A stretch of DNA of 10,920 bases, from positions 1 through 10,920 of the forward strand of contig JASFBI010000019.1 in NCBI GenBank assembly GCA_030149595.1, read 5' to 3'. The stretch is from Desulfobacterales bacterium (GTDB lineage: Bacteria; Desulfobacterota; Desulfobacteria; Desulfobacterales; DAOWNP01). Shown piece by piece: positions 1-5,808 of this stretch; the stretch's first letter is position 1, and each line of letters begins with the position of its first letter. Made by a program: the position numbers and the translations under genes. The notes below the pieces were generated by a model, which ran no database searches, was not told the DNA's origin, and was given only the letters and a program-made list of their open reading frames with translations.

Positions 1-2
1 AA

Positions 3-731
3 GCAGAGAGTTTAAGTAAAGTTCCGGTGATCGTGGGAAAAGACAGATTGAAAGCAGGCTCAATGGCAATAAAAAAATTTAATCCCCATGTGATTATTTT
101 AGACGATGCATTTCAGCATATTAAGTTAAAAAGAGATTTAGATATACTGCTGTTTGATTATCAAAAGCCTGTGGGCAATGGTTATGTTTTACCGAGAGGT
201 CTTTTAAGGGAACCGTTATCAGCAATAGACAGAGCTAATGTTGTTATATTTACAAGGTCAGATAAAGCAAGTTTACTGCAAAGTGAAGCGCTTAATAATT
301 ATATGGAAACTCATTACAGTGTATTTAAGTCAGTTCACCAGCCATATATAAAGAAAATTATAAAAGGAACAGACTCCTCTTTTAAAAATTTTAATAAAGA
401 TGGTGCATTGAGTTTAAATAACAGCAGTGTTTTCGTTTTTTCCGGTATTGCAGATAATAGTGATTTCAGGTATACAATAATAAATTCAGGATGTAATATA
501 GCAGGTTATATGGAGTATCCCGATCATTATCAATATTCAGATGATGATATTGATGAGATTTTAAAAAGAGCCGGTAAAAAAATTGATTTTATTGTAACTA
601 CTGAAAAAGATTATGTTAAAATAAAAAAGATGATAAAACCTTCTGTTGATTTTGTAATAATGGGTGTTAAAATATCATTTGACAGTTTTACAAAAAGTTT
701 TGAGAAATTTATAAAAAACAGAATTACATAA
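3..731 (+). CDS. lpxK: Tetraacyldisaccharide 4'-kinase, C-terminal part (5' end outside window)
   Basis: LpxK phosphorylates the 4' position of the lipid A disaccharide precursor at the inner face of the inner membrane, using ATP. The reading frame is open to the left edge, so a GTG at 27 is only an internal codon and the true start lies upstream. The family motifs are visible: DDAFQH, the NGYVLPRGLLREPLSAI stretch, an ANVVIFTR strand, and near the C-terminus VTTEKDYVKI, which matches the usual TEKD.VK signature. About 242 residues are present of a family length of roughly 330-350, so the N-terminal P-loop is missing from the window. It lies 24 bp before an LpxL-type acyltransferase, so the pair probably forms the end of a lipid A operon. 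Identification is secure. Confidence 0.93.
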   Translation, partial: AESLSKVPVIVGKDRLKAGSMAIKKFNPHVIILDDAFQHIKLKRDLDILLFDYQKPVGNGYVLPRGLLREPLSAIDRANVVIFTRSDKASLLQSEALNNYMETHYSVFKSVHQPYIKKIIKGTDSSFKNFNKDGALSLNNSSVFVFSGIADNSDFRYTIINSGCNIAGYMEYPDHYQYSDDDIDEILKRAGKKIDFIVTTEKDYVKIKKMIKPSVDFVIMGVKISFDSFTKSFEKFIKNRIT

Positions 732-755
732 GCAGAAGGAAAATATTTTATCTAA

Positions 756-1649
756 ATGAACTTTTATGAGCAATTAATTTATAAAATTTTATATTTTTTT
801 TTAAAAACAGTCGGTCTTATCCCTTTTGGTGTATCTCAAAAAATAGCAAAGTTTATTGCCATATTGTTTTTTTATGTGGATAAAAAACATCAAAGAGTAG
901 TTATGGAAAGCCTTGCCTATGGTTACCCACAAGATATTAGTATATACCAGTTAAGAAAAAATGCCATGGATGTTTTTTATAATACGGTTTTAATTTTCTT
1001 TGAAATATCATGGTCTTTGTGGCAAAACAGCGATAGTTTTAAAAAACATTGTGAAATTGAAGGGTTTATAAATTATGTAAATGCTGAAAATCAAGGGAAA
1101 GGCGTACTTTTACTGACAGCTCATGTTGGAAACTGGGAACTTTTATCCATTGCTATTTCCAGTTTGGGTTTTAAAACAAATGTTCTTTACCGACCTTTGG
1201 ATTTCGCTCCCCTTGAAAATTTAATGGTAAATATCCGCTCAAGATTTGGATCAAAACCTGTTCCATCTTCTAAATCTATGCGCAAGATATTAAAAGCTTT
1301 AAAAAATAGAGAGTCAGTCGGCATTTTACTGGATCAAAATGTGGACTGGTATGAAGGTGTTTTTGTGGATTTTTTTGGAAAAAGAGCATGTACTGTTACA
1401 GGTCTTGCATTGATAGCATTAAAAACAAAAGCTCCTGTGGTTCCTGTTTTTTTGATACGAACAAAAAATGGCTATAAGGTACAATTTTTAAATGAGATTT
1501 CACTTGTTGAAACAAATGATAAAGTTAAAAATATTGAAATAAATACTCAAAACTATACTAAAGCTATTGAAAACCAGATAAGGTGCAATCTGAATCAGTG
1601 GTTTTGGATGCATAGAAGATGGAAAACAAAACCATATTGTAATTTGTAA
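756..1649 (+). CDS. lpxL: Lipid A biosynthesis lauroyl/myristoyl acyltransferase family (LpxL/HtrB-like)
   Basis: This is a 297-residue member of the LpxL/LpxM lysophospholipid acyltransferase family, which transfers a secondary acyl chain from acyl-ACP to Kdo2-lipid IVA at the inner membrane. The N-terminus has a hydrophobic membrane-associated segment (about residues 5-40). The catalytic HX4E motif is HVGNWE at residues 123-128. Other family blocks follow: YRPLDFAPLENLM around 145-157 and LLDQNVDWYEGVFVDFFGKRA around 191-211. The length agrees with the roughly 300 residues usual for the family. The best Shine-Dalgarno, AGAAGGA at 734-740, sits about 15 nt from the ATG, which is long, but no closer start is evident. 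Sequence reading cannot separate LpxL from LpxM or LpxP, so the symbol is the family default. Its position directly after lpxK supports a lipid A role. Confidence 0.88.
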   Translation: MNFYEQLIYKILYFFLKTVGLIPFGVSQKIAKFIAILFFYVDKKHQRVVMESLAYGYPQDISIYQLRKNAMDVFYNTVLIFFEISWSLWQNSDSFKKHCEIEGFINYVNAENQGKGVLLLTAHVGNWELLSIAISSLGFKTNVLYRPLDFAPLENLMVNIRSRFGSKPVPSSKSMRKILKALKNRESVGILLDQNVDWYEGVFVDFFGKRACTVTGLALIALKTKAPVVPVFLIRTKNGYKVQFLNEISLVETNDKVKNIEINTQNYTKAIENQIRCNLNQWFWMHRRWKTKPYCNL

Positions 1650-1653
1650 AATT

Positions 1654-1675
1654 TCTATATTAGCATAGATTTTTT
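1654..1675 (+). terminator. Weak candidate terminator after the lipid A genes
   Basis: TCTAT (1654-1658) and ATAGA (1665-1669) form a short A/T-rich stem followed at once by six T residues (1670-1675), five bases after the lpxL stop. The stem is weak, so this may be an inefficient intrinsic terminator. Confidence 0.35.
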
Positions 1676-1754
1676 ATTATAATAATTACCCGCAACCACA
1701 CCTCTTTTTTTACTTTTGCCACATATTTTTTGAGATATTACAATATAACATACA

Positions 1755-1772
1755 TGGCAGATTTATCTGCCA
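1755..1772. promoter_or_regulatory. 18-bp palindrome, possible regulator site
   Basis: TGGCAGAT-TT-ATCTGCCA is a perfect inverted repeat with 8-base arms and a 2-base centre. It is centred about 278 bp upstream of the predicted sigma-54 transcription start near 2041. It could be a dimer-binding operator, or a small hairpin with a TTTA loop. It is not followed by a T tract, so it is unlikely to be a terminator. Confidence 0.4.
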
Positions 1773-1869
1773 CAACGAAAATTAAAACTCTCATGATTAC
1801 GGTCTGTTGAACGGAGTTTCATATAAAGTTGTTTATCTCTTGAATGTAAAAGTTAAAAATAACTATCTA

Positions 1870-1907
1870 TGCAGTCCTGCACTTGATTGTGTTGCATAAA
1901 TGCACCA
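1870..1907. promoter_or_regulatory. Paired TGCA-N4-TGCA palindromes, candidate enhancer sites for a sigma-54 activator
   Basis: Two copies of the same pattern are seen: TGCA-GTCC-TGCA at 1870-1881 and TGCA-TAAA-TGCA at 1893-1904. The second extends to the near-perfect TGTTGCAT-AA-ATGCACCA at 1890-1907. Their centres are 23 bp apart, about two helical turns. They lie about 142 and 165 bp upstream of the predicted start near 2041, the distance usual for upstream activator sequences of sigma-54 enhancer-binding proteins. That they bind such a protein is inference. Confidence 0.45.
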
Positions 1908-2014
1908 CGATAATCACTTTTAGTCAATTTATAAAAATAATCCACCTATATTCATTATTTTAACTACCTGTAAATATTATCTTTTAAATACACCAACTCT
2001 TTTATTTTTTTATC

Positions 2015-2030
2015 TGGTATGAACCTTGCT
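2015..2030 (+). promoter_or_regulatory. Sigma-54 (RpoN) -24/-12 promoter
   Basis: TGGTATGAACCTTGCT matches the consensus TGGCACG-N4-TTGCW at every position except two C-to-T changes. The invariant GG (2016-2017) and GC (2028-2029) are separated by exactly 10 bases. The expected start of transcription is near 2041, leaving a leader of about 20 nt that contains a Shine-Dalgarno (GGGAGAAGG, 2047-2055) before the ATG at 2062. Such promoters need an activator ATPase, and none is encoded in this window. Confidence 0.8.
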
Positions 2031-2061
2031 CTATAATTTAGCCAAAGGGAGAAGGTTTAAT

Positions 2062-2691
2062 ATGAAAGTTGCATTTACTGCTTGGGAAGATAAAATATCA
2101 CCTGTATTTAATTCTACACGAATGCTTCTTATTGTAGATATTGATAATACGGAAATTATATCCAGACGTTATGAAGCTTTTAATCCTAAGATAATTTTCT
2201 GCTTGGCAGACATACTAATCAATCTGAAAATAGATGTTTTGATTTGTGGAGCCATTTCAAAAATACCGGCAAGAATAATTGAAGATAGCGGAGTTAATCT
2301 GATTCCTTTTATTGGCGGCAATATAGAAGACATACTTGTATCTTATGTAAAAGAAAAACGGGTTATTTCAACGTTTTTAATGCCAGGATGCAATCCGAAA
2401 CGTAATAAAACAAGGAATCGCAATGCTTGTTTAAAAAACAAAAAGGAGGATGCTATGCCTAAAGGAAATAAAGGAGGAGGAATACAAAGTCAAAATACAG
2501 GTAAGGGTGGTGGTAGGTGCAAAGATGGCGGAGGATGTCAATCTGGAAAAGGTGGCAGAGGAACCGGGCAGGGAGCAGGCAGAGGAACGGGACAAGGTGC
2601 AGGCAGAGGAACGGGACAAGGTGCAGGAAGAGGAGCTGGACAGGGAGCAGGCAAAGGAACCGGGCAGGGAGCAGGACAAAATAGCAAGTAA
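2062..2691 (+). CDS. NifX/NifB-family metal-cluster-binding protein with glycine-rich repeat tail
   Basis: Residues 1 to about 110 form a dinitrogenase iron-molybdenum-cofactor (NifX/NafY/NifB C-terminal) domain. It begins with the typical strand MKVAFTAWEDKISPVFNSTRMLLIVDID and has IDVLICGAIS in the middle and FLMPGCN near residue 105-111, where stand-alone relatives normally end in a short basic tail. The next ~20 residues are basic. From residue 132 the protein becomes a Gly/Arg/Gln-rich tail with CKDGGGC and five 8-residue GRGTGQGA-type repeats. A TTG at 2026 in the same frame would give a longer protein, but it lies inside the sigma-54 -12 box, upstream of the predicted transcription start. 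ATG 2062, with GGGAGAAGG seven bases upstream, is therefore preferred (209 residues). It is the first gene of the cluster. The role is inferred as metal-sulfide cluster binding or carriage; the tail function is unknown. Confidence 0.82.
   Translation: MKVAFTAWEDKISPVFNSTRMLLIVDIDNTEIISRRYEAFNPKIIFCLADILINLKIDVLICGAISKIPARIIEDSGVNLIPFIGGNIEDILVSYVKEKRVISTFLMPGCNPKRNKTRNRNACLKNKKEDAMPKGNKGGGIQSQNTGKGGGRCKDGGGCQSGKGGRGTGQGAGRGTGQGAGRGTGQGAGRGAGQGAGKGTGQGAGQNSK
2455..2691 (+). CDS. Possible separately translated glycine-rich protein (in-frame internal start)
   Basis: AAAAGGAGGA (2441-2450) is a near-ideal Shine-Dalgarno, placed five bases from an ATG at 2455 that is in frame with the upstream NifX-family gene. 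It would give a 78-residue product beginning MPKGNKGGG with two Cys (CKDGGGC) and the GRGTGQGA repeats. The ribosome site is better than that of the full-length gene. The switch from conserved NifX-type sequence to repeat sequence happens near this point. Either one gene makes two products, or two once separate genes have become fused by loss of a stop codon. Both readings are inference; the site and frame are seen directly. Confidence 0.5.
   Translation: MPKGNKGGGIQSQNTGKGGGRCKDGGGCQSGKGGRGTGQGAGRGTGQGAGRGTGQGAGRGAGQGAGKGTGQGAGQNSK
2554..2673 (+). repeat. Five tandem 24-bp repeats coding for GRGTGQGA-type units
   Basis: Units start at 2554, 2578, 2602, 2626 and 2650. The second and third units are identical over all 24 bases; the others differ by a few bases, with Ala for Thr in the fourth and Lys for Arg in the fifth. 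The region is clearly more G rich than its surroundings. The repeat length is a multiple of three, so copy-number change would keep the frame. Confidence 0.9.
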
Positions 2692-2753
2692 GTTTGACAG
2701 GGAAAAGAGTTAATATGTAGAAACTATAAGTTTTTATAAAGGAGGTATTTATT

Positions 2754-3080
2754 ATGCCGGGATTAAATAGAACAGGGCCTATGGGTAATGGGCCTATGAC
2801 AGGTGGCAGGCGAGGAGTTTGTAATTTAAATCAGGAACCAGGAACACCAACTAATTTTGGAGCTGGTTTTGGCAGGGGTATGGGCTTTTCACGCGGATTC
2901 AGGGATGGTTCAGGAATGGGTATGAGACGGGGAGTCATGGAAAATGCATTGCAAACCCCTCCTGCTTATAATAAAATTGAACCTGATGAATTAAATACAC
3001 TTAAGTCTGAAGCAGCATCTATTAAATTAATGCTTGAAAAAATTAATAAAAAAATTATAGATCTTGAAAAAACTTTATAA
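2754..3080 (+). CDS. DUF5320-type small protein
   Basis: The 108-residue product starts MPGLNRTGPMGNGPMTGGRRGVCN, the hallmark N-terminus of DUF5320 proteins, with a single Cys at residue 23. A Gly/Met/Arg/Phe-rich middle (about 35-62) follows. The C-terminal helix (about 76-108), with LNTLKSEAASIKLMLEKINKKIIDLEKTL-type heptads, should form a coiled coil. The start has a strong Shine-Dalgarno (AAAGGAGGT, 2738-2746). DUF5320 proteins are usually found beside NifX-family and MinD-ferredoxin ATPase genes in anaerobes, as here. No biochemical function is known to me; a small oligomeric partner or scaffold of the cluster-binding proteins is a guess. The family call rests on recalled motif similarity. 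Confidence 0.8.
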   Translation: MPGLNRTGPMGNGPMTGGRRGVCNLNQEPGTPTNFGAGFGRGMGFSRGFRDGSGMGMRRGVMENALQTPPAYNKIEPDELNTLKSEAASIKLMLEKINKKIIDLEKTL

Positions 3081-3114
3081 TTTACTTTGTATGCACTTAT
3101 TAAGTTTATATGAC

Positions 3115-3181
3115 ACTCCTTAATCGGTTTCTGGTAAAAAATTATTGCCATTGCTATCAGAAGCCGAGATGGGAGTTTTTC
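3115..3181 (+). terminator. Long hairpin with T tract inside the operon (attenuator or terminator)
   Basis: An outer stem pairs ACTCC (3115-3119) with GGAGT (3172-3176). After a 4x4 internal loop, an inner stem pairs TCGGTTTCTG (3124-3133) with CAGAAGCCGA (3158-3167), with one G-U pair, and can extend two pairs further. The closing arm runs straight into TTTTT (3176-3180). This resembles an intrinsic terminator with an unusually long apical part. It sits between the DUF5320 gene and the receiver-like gene, so partial termination could lower expression of the downstream ATPases. Confidence 0.5.
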
Positions 3182-3248
3182 TGTCAGAAAATTAGGCAGG
3201 TTATCTGTCTTAATGCTAATGCTATTAGGAGTTGTTAAGGAGAAATAA

Positions 3249-3632
3249 ATGATTAACATATTACTTGTGAGCCCGAACAAAAATTCATTATCTGATTTTA
3301 AAACAGGGTTTGAAGAATATGATACTCAAATCACATGGGTTGAATCCTGCAAAGATACCCTTGCTATATTAAAAAATAATAAATTTGATTTGATTGTTAC
3401 GGATGAAAAACTTGCAGATACAAACGGAATTAAATGTATTAAAGAGTTAATATTATTCAACCCAATGCTTAATTGTGCTGCAGTAAGTTCTCTTTCTCCT
3501 GATGATTTTCATGAAGCAAGCGAAGGGCTGGGAATATTAATGCAAATTCCCCAAAACCCCGGGGAAAAAGATGCAATAAAACTGTTTGACCATTTAAAAA
3601 CTATATTGAATCTTACAGAAAAGGCAAAATAA
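3249..3632 (+). CDS. Degenerate response-regulator receiver (REC-like) protein
   Basis: This 127-residue single-domain protein has the alternating beta/alpha pattern of CheY-like receivers: INILLVSPN at the N-terminus, FDLIVTDEKLADTNGIKCIKEL with the phospho-acceptor-position Asp at residue 52, and CAAVSSLSP with the switch Ser near 80. Two hallmarks are missing. The acidic pair after strand 1 is replaced by SPN, and the conserved Lys after strand 5 is replaced within MQIPQNP (about 98-104). Phosphorylation is therefore doubtful, and it may act as a protein-binding module. The Shine-Dalgarno AAGGAG is at 3237-3242. The stop overlaps the next start by one base (TAATG), so it is translationally coupled to the first ATPase. 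No DNA-binding output domain is present. Confidence 0.75.
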   Translation: MINILLVSPNKNSLSDFKTGFEEYDTQITWVESCKDTLAILKNNKFDLIVTDEKLADTNGIKCIKELILFNPMLNCAAVSSLSPDDFHEASEGLGILMQIPQNPGEKDAIKLFDHLKTILNLTEKAK

Positions 3633-4480
3633 TGATAATAAGTATTGCAAGTGGAAAAGGGGGTACAGGGAAAACTACTGTTGCTACTAATCTGGCAATA
3701 TCTCTTGAATCAGATATTCAGATTCTTGACTGTGATGTAGAAGAACCAAATGTACATCTTTTTATTAAGCCGGAAATTGATAAAACAGAAACAATATATA
3801 CACCGATTCCTGAAATAGATGAAGAGAAATGTACCCTTTGTAAAAAATGCGAAGAAATTTGCAGATTTAAAGCAATTGCTATTGTAGGTAAAACAGTACT
3901 GACATTTCCTGCTTTATGTCATAGTTGTGGAGGATGTATTGCAGTCTGTCCGGAAAATGCTATTACCGAAACAGGCCGCGAGCTTGGTGTTGTAGAACAG
4001 GGTAGTTTTGGTAAAATTAAATTTGTTCATGGTCTCCTTAGAGTTGGTGAAGCAATGTCACCACCCTTAATTAAAAAAGTCAGGTCTTACCTTAAACCAG
4101 ACCTTATAAATATTATTGATGCTCCTCCCGGAACGTCCTGCCCTGTTATAGCAGCAATGAATAATACAGATTTTGTTGTAATGGTAACAGAACCTACTCC
4201 TTTTGGTCTCCATGATTTAATATTAGGAGTTGAAGCCGTAAAGCTTCTTGATATTCCATGCGGTCTTGTAATTAATCGTTCAGATATAGGCAATAGAGAT
4301 GTATATGATTATGCTAAAAAAGAGAAACTTCCAATTCTTCTTGAGATACCATTTGATCGAAAAATAGCCGAGATATATTCACGGGGAAAAATGATTGTAG
4401 ATGAGATACCTGAATGGAAAGAGAAATTTGCTGGATTATATAGTACTATTAAAGATCTGGTAAAAGAGGGGCGGAATTAA
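3632..4480 (+). CDS. MinD-superfamily ATPase with inserted 2x[4Fe-4S] ferredoxin domain (first copy)
   Basis: A cytoplasmic P-loop NTPase of the MinD/Mrp group (282 residues). The deviant Walker A is SGKGGTGKTT at residues 7-16, with signature Lys9 and P-loop Lys14. The switch II motif is DAPPG at 163-167, followed by a Cys-Pro (170-171). Between them lies a ferredoxin insert: CxxCxxCxxxC at Cys67/70/73/77, where the last Cys is followed by Arg instead of Pro, and a canonical CxxCxxCxxxCP at Cys96/99/102/106. These features match the ferredoxin-containing MinD ATPases (COG1149 type) found in pairs in anaerobes and in the Desulfovibrio orange-protein gene cluster. Start and stop overlap neighbours by one base on both sides. 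Its likely job is ATP-dependent, redox-linked action on a metal cluster or partner protein; that role is inference. Confidence 0.88.
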   Translation: MIISIASGKGGTGKTTVATNLAISLESDIQILDCDVEEPNVHLFIKPEIDKTETIYTPIPEIDEEKCTLCKKCEEICRFKAIAIVGKTVLTFPALCHSCGGCIAVCPENAITETGRELGVVEQGSFGKIKFVHGLLRVGEAMSPPLIKKVRSYLKPDLINIIDAPPGTSCPVIAAMNNTDFVVMVTEPTPFGLHDLILGVEAVKLLDIPCGLVINRSDIGNRDVYDYAKKEKLPILLEIPFDRKIAEIYSRGKMIVDEIPEWKEKFAGLYSTIKDLVKEGRN

Positions 4481-5358
4481 TGAAAGAACTTGTAATATTA
4501 AGCGGCAAGGGTGGTACAGGTAAAACCAGTCTTACTGCTGAATTTGCAGCACTTTCTAAAAACAGAGTTTTATGTGACGCTGATGTGGATGCTGCAGATC
4601 TTCATCTGTTGATGTCCCCGGATATAAAACAGACAACAGATTTTTTAGGTGGAGGTATTGCAATAATTAATCATGAAAAATGTAACCAATGTGGTTTGTG
4701 TATAGACCTTTGCAAATTTGAGGCAATTAAAGATAATTTTGAAGTAGACGAAATTGGGTGTGAAGGTTGCGGAGTTTGTGTTGATTTTTGTCCTGAAAAC
4801 GCAATAGATTTTCCCATTAAGACTTGTGGAAAATGGTATATTTCAGATACAAGATTTGGTTCTATGGTCCATGCAAGATTAGGTATTGCTGAAGAAAATT
4901 CAGGAAGACTGGTGGCTCTTGTCAGACAAGAGGCAAGAAAACTTGCTGAAGAAAAAGAGATGAATTTGATAATAACCGATGGGCCTCCTGGTGTAGGATG
5001 CCCTGTTATTGCTTCAATTGCTGGAGCAACTGCACTGCTTATTGTATCAGAACCCACGGTTTCAGGAATTCATGATATGAACAGAGCAATTAAACTGGCA
5101 GCTTATTTTAAAGTGCCTGTAATGGTTTGTGTAAACAAGTCTGATTTAAATATTAAACAGGCACAGGCCATTGAAAAACTGGTTAAAGAGCAAAATATAC
5201 CTTTTTTGGGAAATATTCCTTTTGATCCTGTTTTTACAAAAGCTATGGTTCAGGGTAAAACAATTTTTGAATATGATAAAAAATCAAATACCCATCAGGC
5301 TGTTAAAAATATATGGACTAATATTATAAATTCTCCTGAAATGAATCAGACAACCTGA
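4480..5358 (+). CDS. MinD-superfamily ATPase with inserted 2x[4Fe-4S] ferredoxin domain (second copy)
   Basis: Diverged paralogue of the preceding gene (292 residues). Deviant Walker A SGKGGTGKTS is at 8-17 (Lys10, Lys15), switch II DGPPG at 167-171, again followed by Cys-Pro. Ferredoxin motifs use Cys68/71/74/78 (last Cys followed by Lys, not Pro) and Cys94/97/100/104 (followed by Pro). ATG overlaps the previous stop as TAATG, which favours coupled, equal synthesis. MinD-type ATPases act as dimers, so the two paralogues may form a heterodimer; this is inference. In Desulfovibrio vulgaris two such neighbouring ATPases belong to the ORP complex. Confidence 0.88.
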   Translation: MKELVILSGKGGTGKTSLTAEFAALSKNRVLCDADVDAADLHLLMSPDIKQTTDFLGGGIAIINHEKCNQCGLCIDLCKFEAIKDNFEVDEIGCEGCGVCVDFCPENAIDFPIKTCGKWYISDTRFGSMVHARLGIAEENSGRLVALVRQEARKLAEEKEMNLIITDGPPGVGCPVIASIAGATALLIVSEPTVSGIHDMNRAIKLAAYFKVPVMVCVNKSDLNIKQAQAIEKLVKEQNIPFLGNIPFDPVFTKAMVQGKTIFEYDKKSNTHQAVKNIWTNIINSPEMNQTT

Positions 5359-5403
5359 AACAATATTTAAAAATAATTATTAATTAAAAAAGGAGTTGAA
5401 GTT

Positions 5404-5781
5404 ATGAAAAACGGAAGAATAGCTGTTCCTTCTAATGGAGAAGGTGGATTGGAAGGAACTCGTGCCGGTCATTTTGGTCACTGTGATGTATTTACTTTTA
5501 TTGATGTGGAAAATGGAGAAATTAAAAAAATTACAATACTTAATAATGATGGGCATGTTCAGGGAGGATGTATGGTTCCTGTTAATTTTCTTGCCAGCCA
5601 TAATGTAAATACTCTGATTGTAGGCGGAATAGGAGCAAGGCCATTGGCAGGATTCAGACAAGTGGGAATACATGTATATCATGACGATCAAAGAGCTGAA
5701 ATTAAGCCAGTTGTAGAAGATATGATAGCCGGGAAACTAAATGAAATTACAGATGACCAGGTATGTGGTGGTGGTAAATAA
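5404..5781 (+). CDS. NifX/NifB-family metal-cluster-binding protein, Cys/His-rich
   Basis: A 125-residue single-domain protein of the dinitrogenase Fe-Mo-cofactor family. Visible marks are the opening strand MKNGRIAVPSNGEGGL, the HFGHCDVFTFIDVE motif (His23, His26, Cys27), NNDGHVQGGCMVP (His51, Cys56), NVNTLIVGGIGARPL, and a C-terminal CGGGK. The Cys/His content is much higher than in its two paralogues here, which suggests it ligates a metal-sulfur cluster differently. Shine-Dalgarno AAAAGGAG lies just upstream. It follows the two ATPases after 45 bp with no terminator, so it is probably co-transcribed. NifX-family proteins bind Mo-Fe or Mo-Cu sulfide clusters; the actual cluster here is unknown. 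Confidence 0.85.
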   Translation: MKNGRIAVPSNGEGGLEGTRAGHFGHCDVFTFIDVENGEIKKITILNNDGHVQGGCMVPVNFLASHNVNTLIVGGIGARPLAGFRQVGIHVYHDDQRAEIKPVVEDMIAGKLNEITDDQVCGGGK

Positions 5782-5808
5782 TTCCTTTAAAAAAAGGAGA
5801 TTAGAAAA

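Larger units (their letters stand above)
1650..2014. other. Long intergenic region upstream of the metal-cluster operon
   Basis: This stretch of about 365 bases is A/T rich and holds no convincing reading frame on either strand. Its visible content is three short palindromes (1755-1772, 1870-1881, 1890-1907) followed by the sigma-54 promoter. The length suits a promoter that needs remote activator sites. No riboswitch or RNA gene was recognised. Confidence 0.6.

Noticed and set aside
2431..2679. 82-residue Ser/Leu-rich frame on -
   Set aside because: Antisense of the glycine repeats, with the same 8-residue periodicity; no ribosome site.
2450..2713. 87-residue Glu-rich frame on +
   Set aside because: It is the shifted-frame reading of the 24-bp repeats inside the NifX-family gene; its charge pattern comes from the repeat and it has no relation to known families.
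2694..2723. TTGACA upstream of the DUF5320 gene
   Set aside because: A perfect -35, but the best -10 at 18 bases is TAGAAA; too weak to call an internal promoter.
3132..3150. TGG...GC pattern resembling a second sigma-54 promoter
   Set aside because: GG and GC are 12 bases apart instead of 10, and the bases belong to the hairpin.
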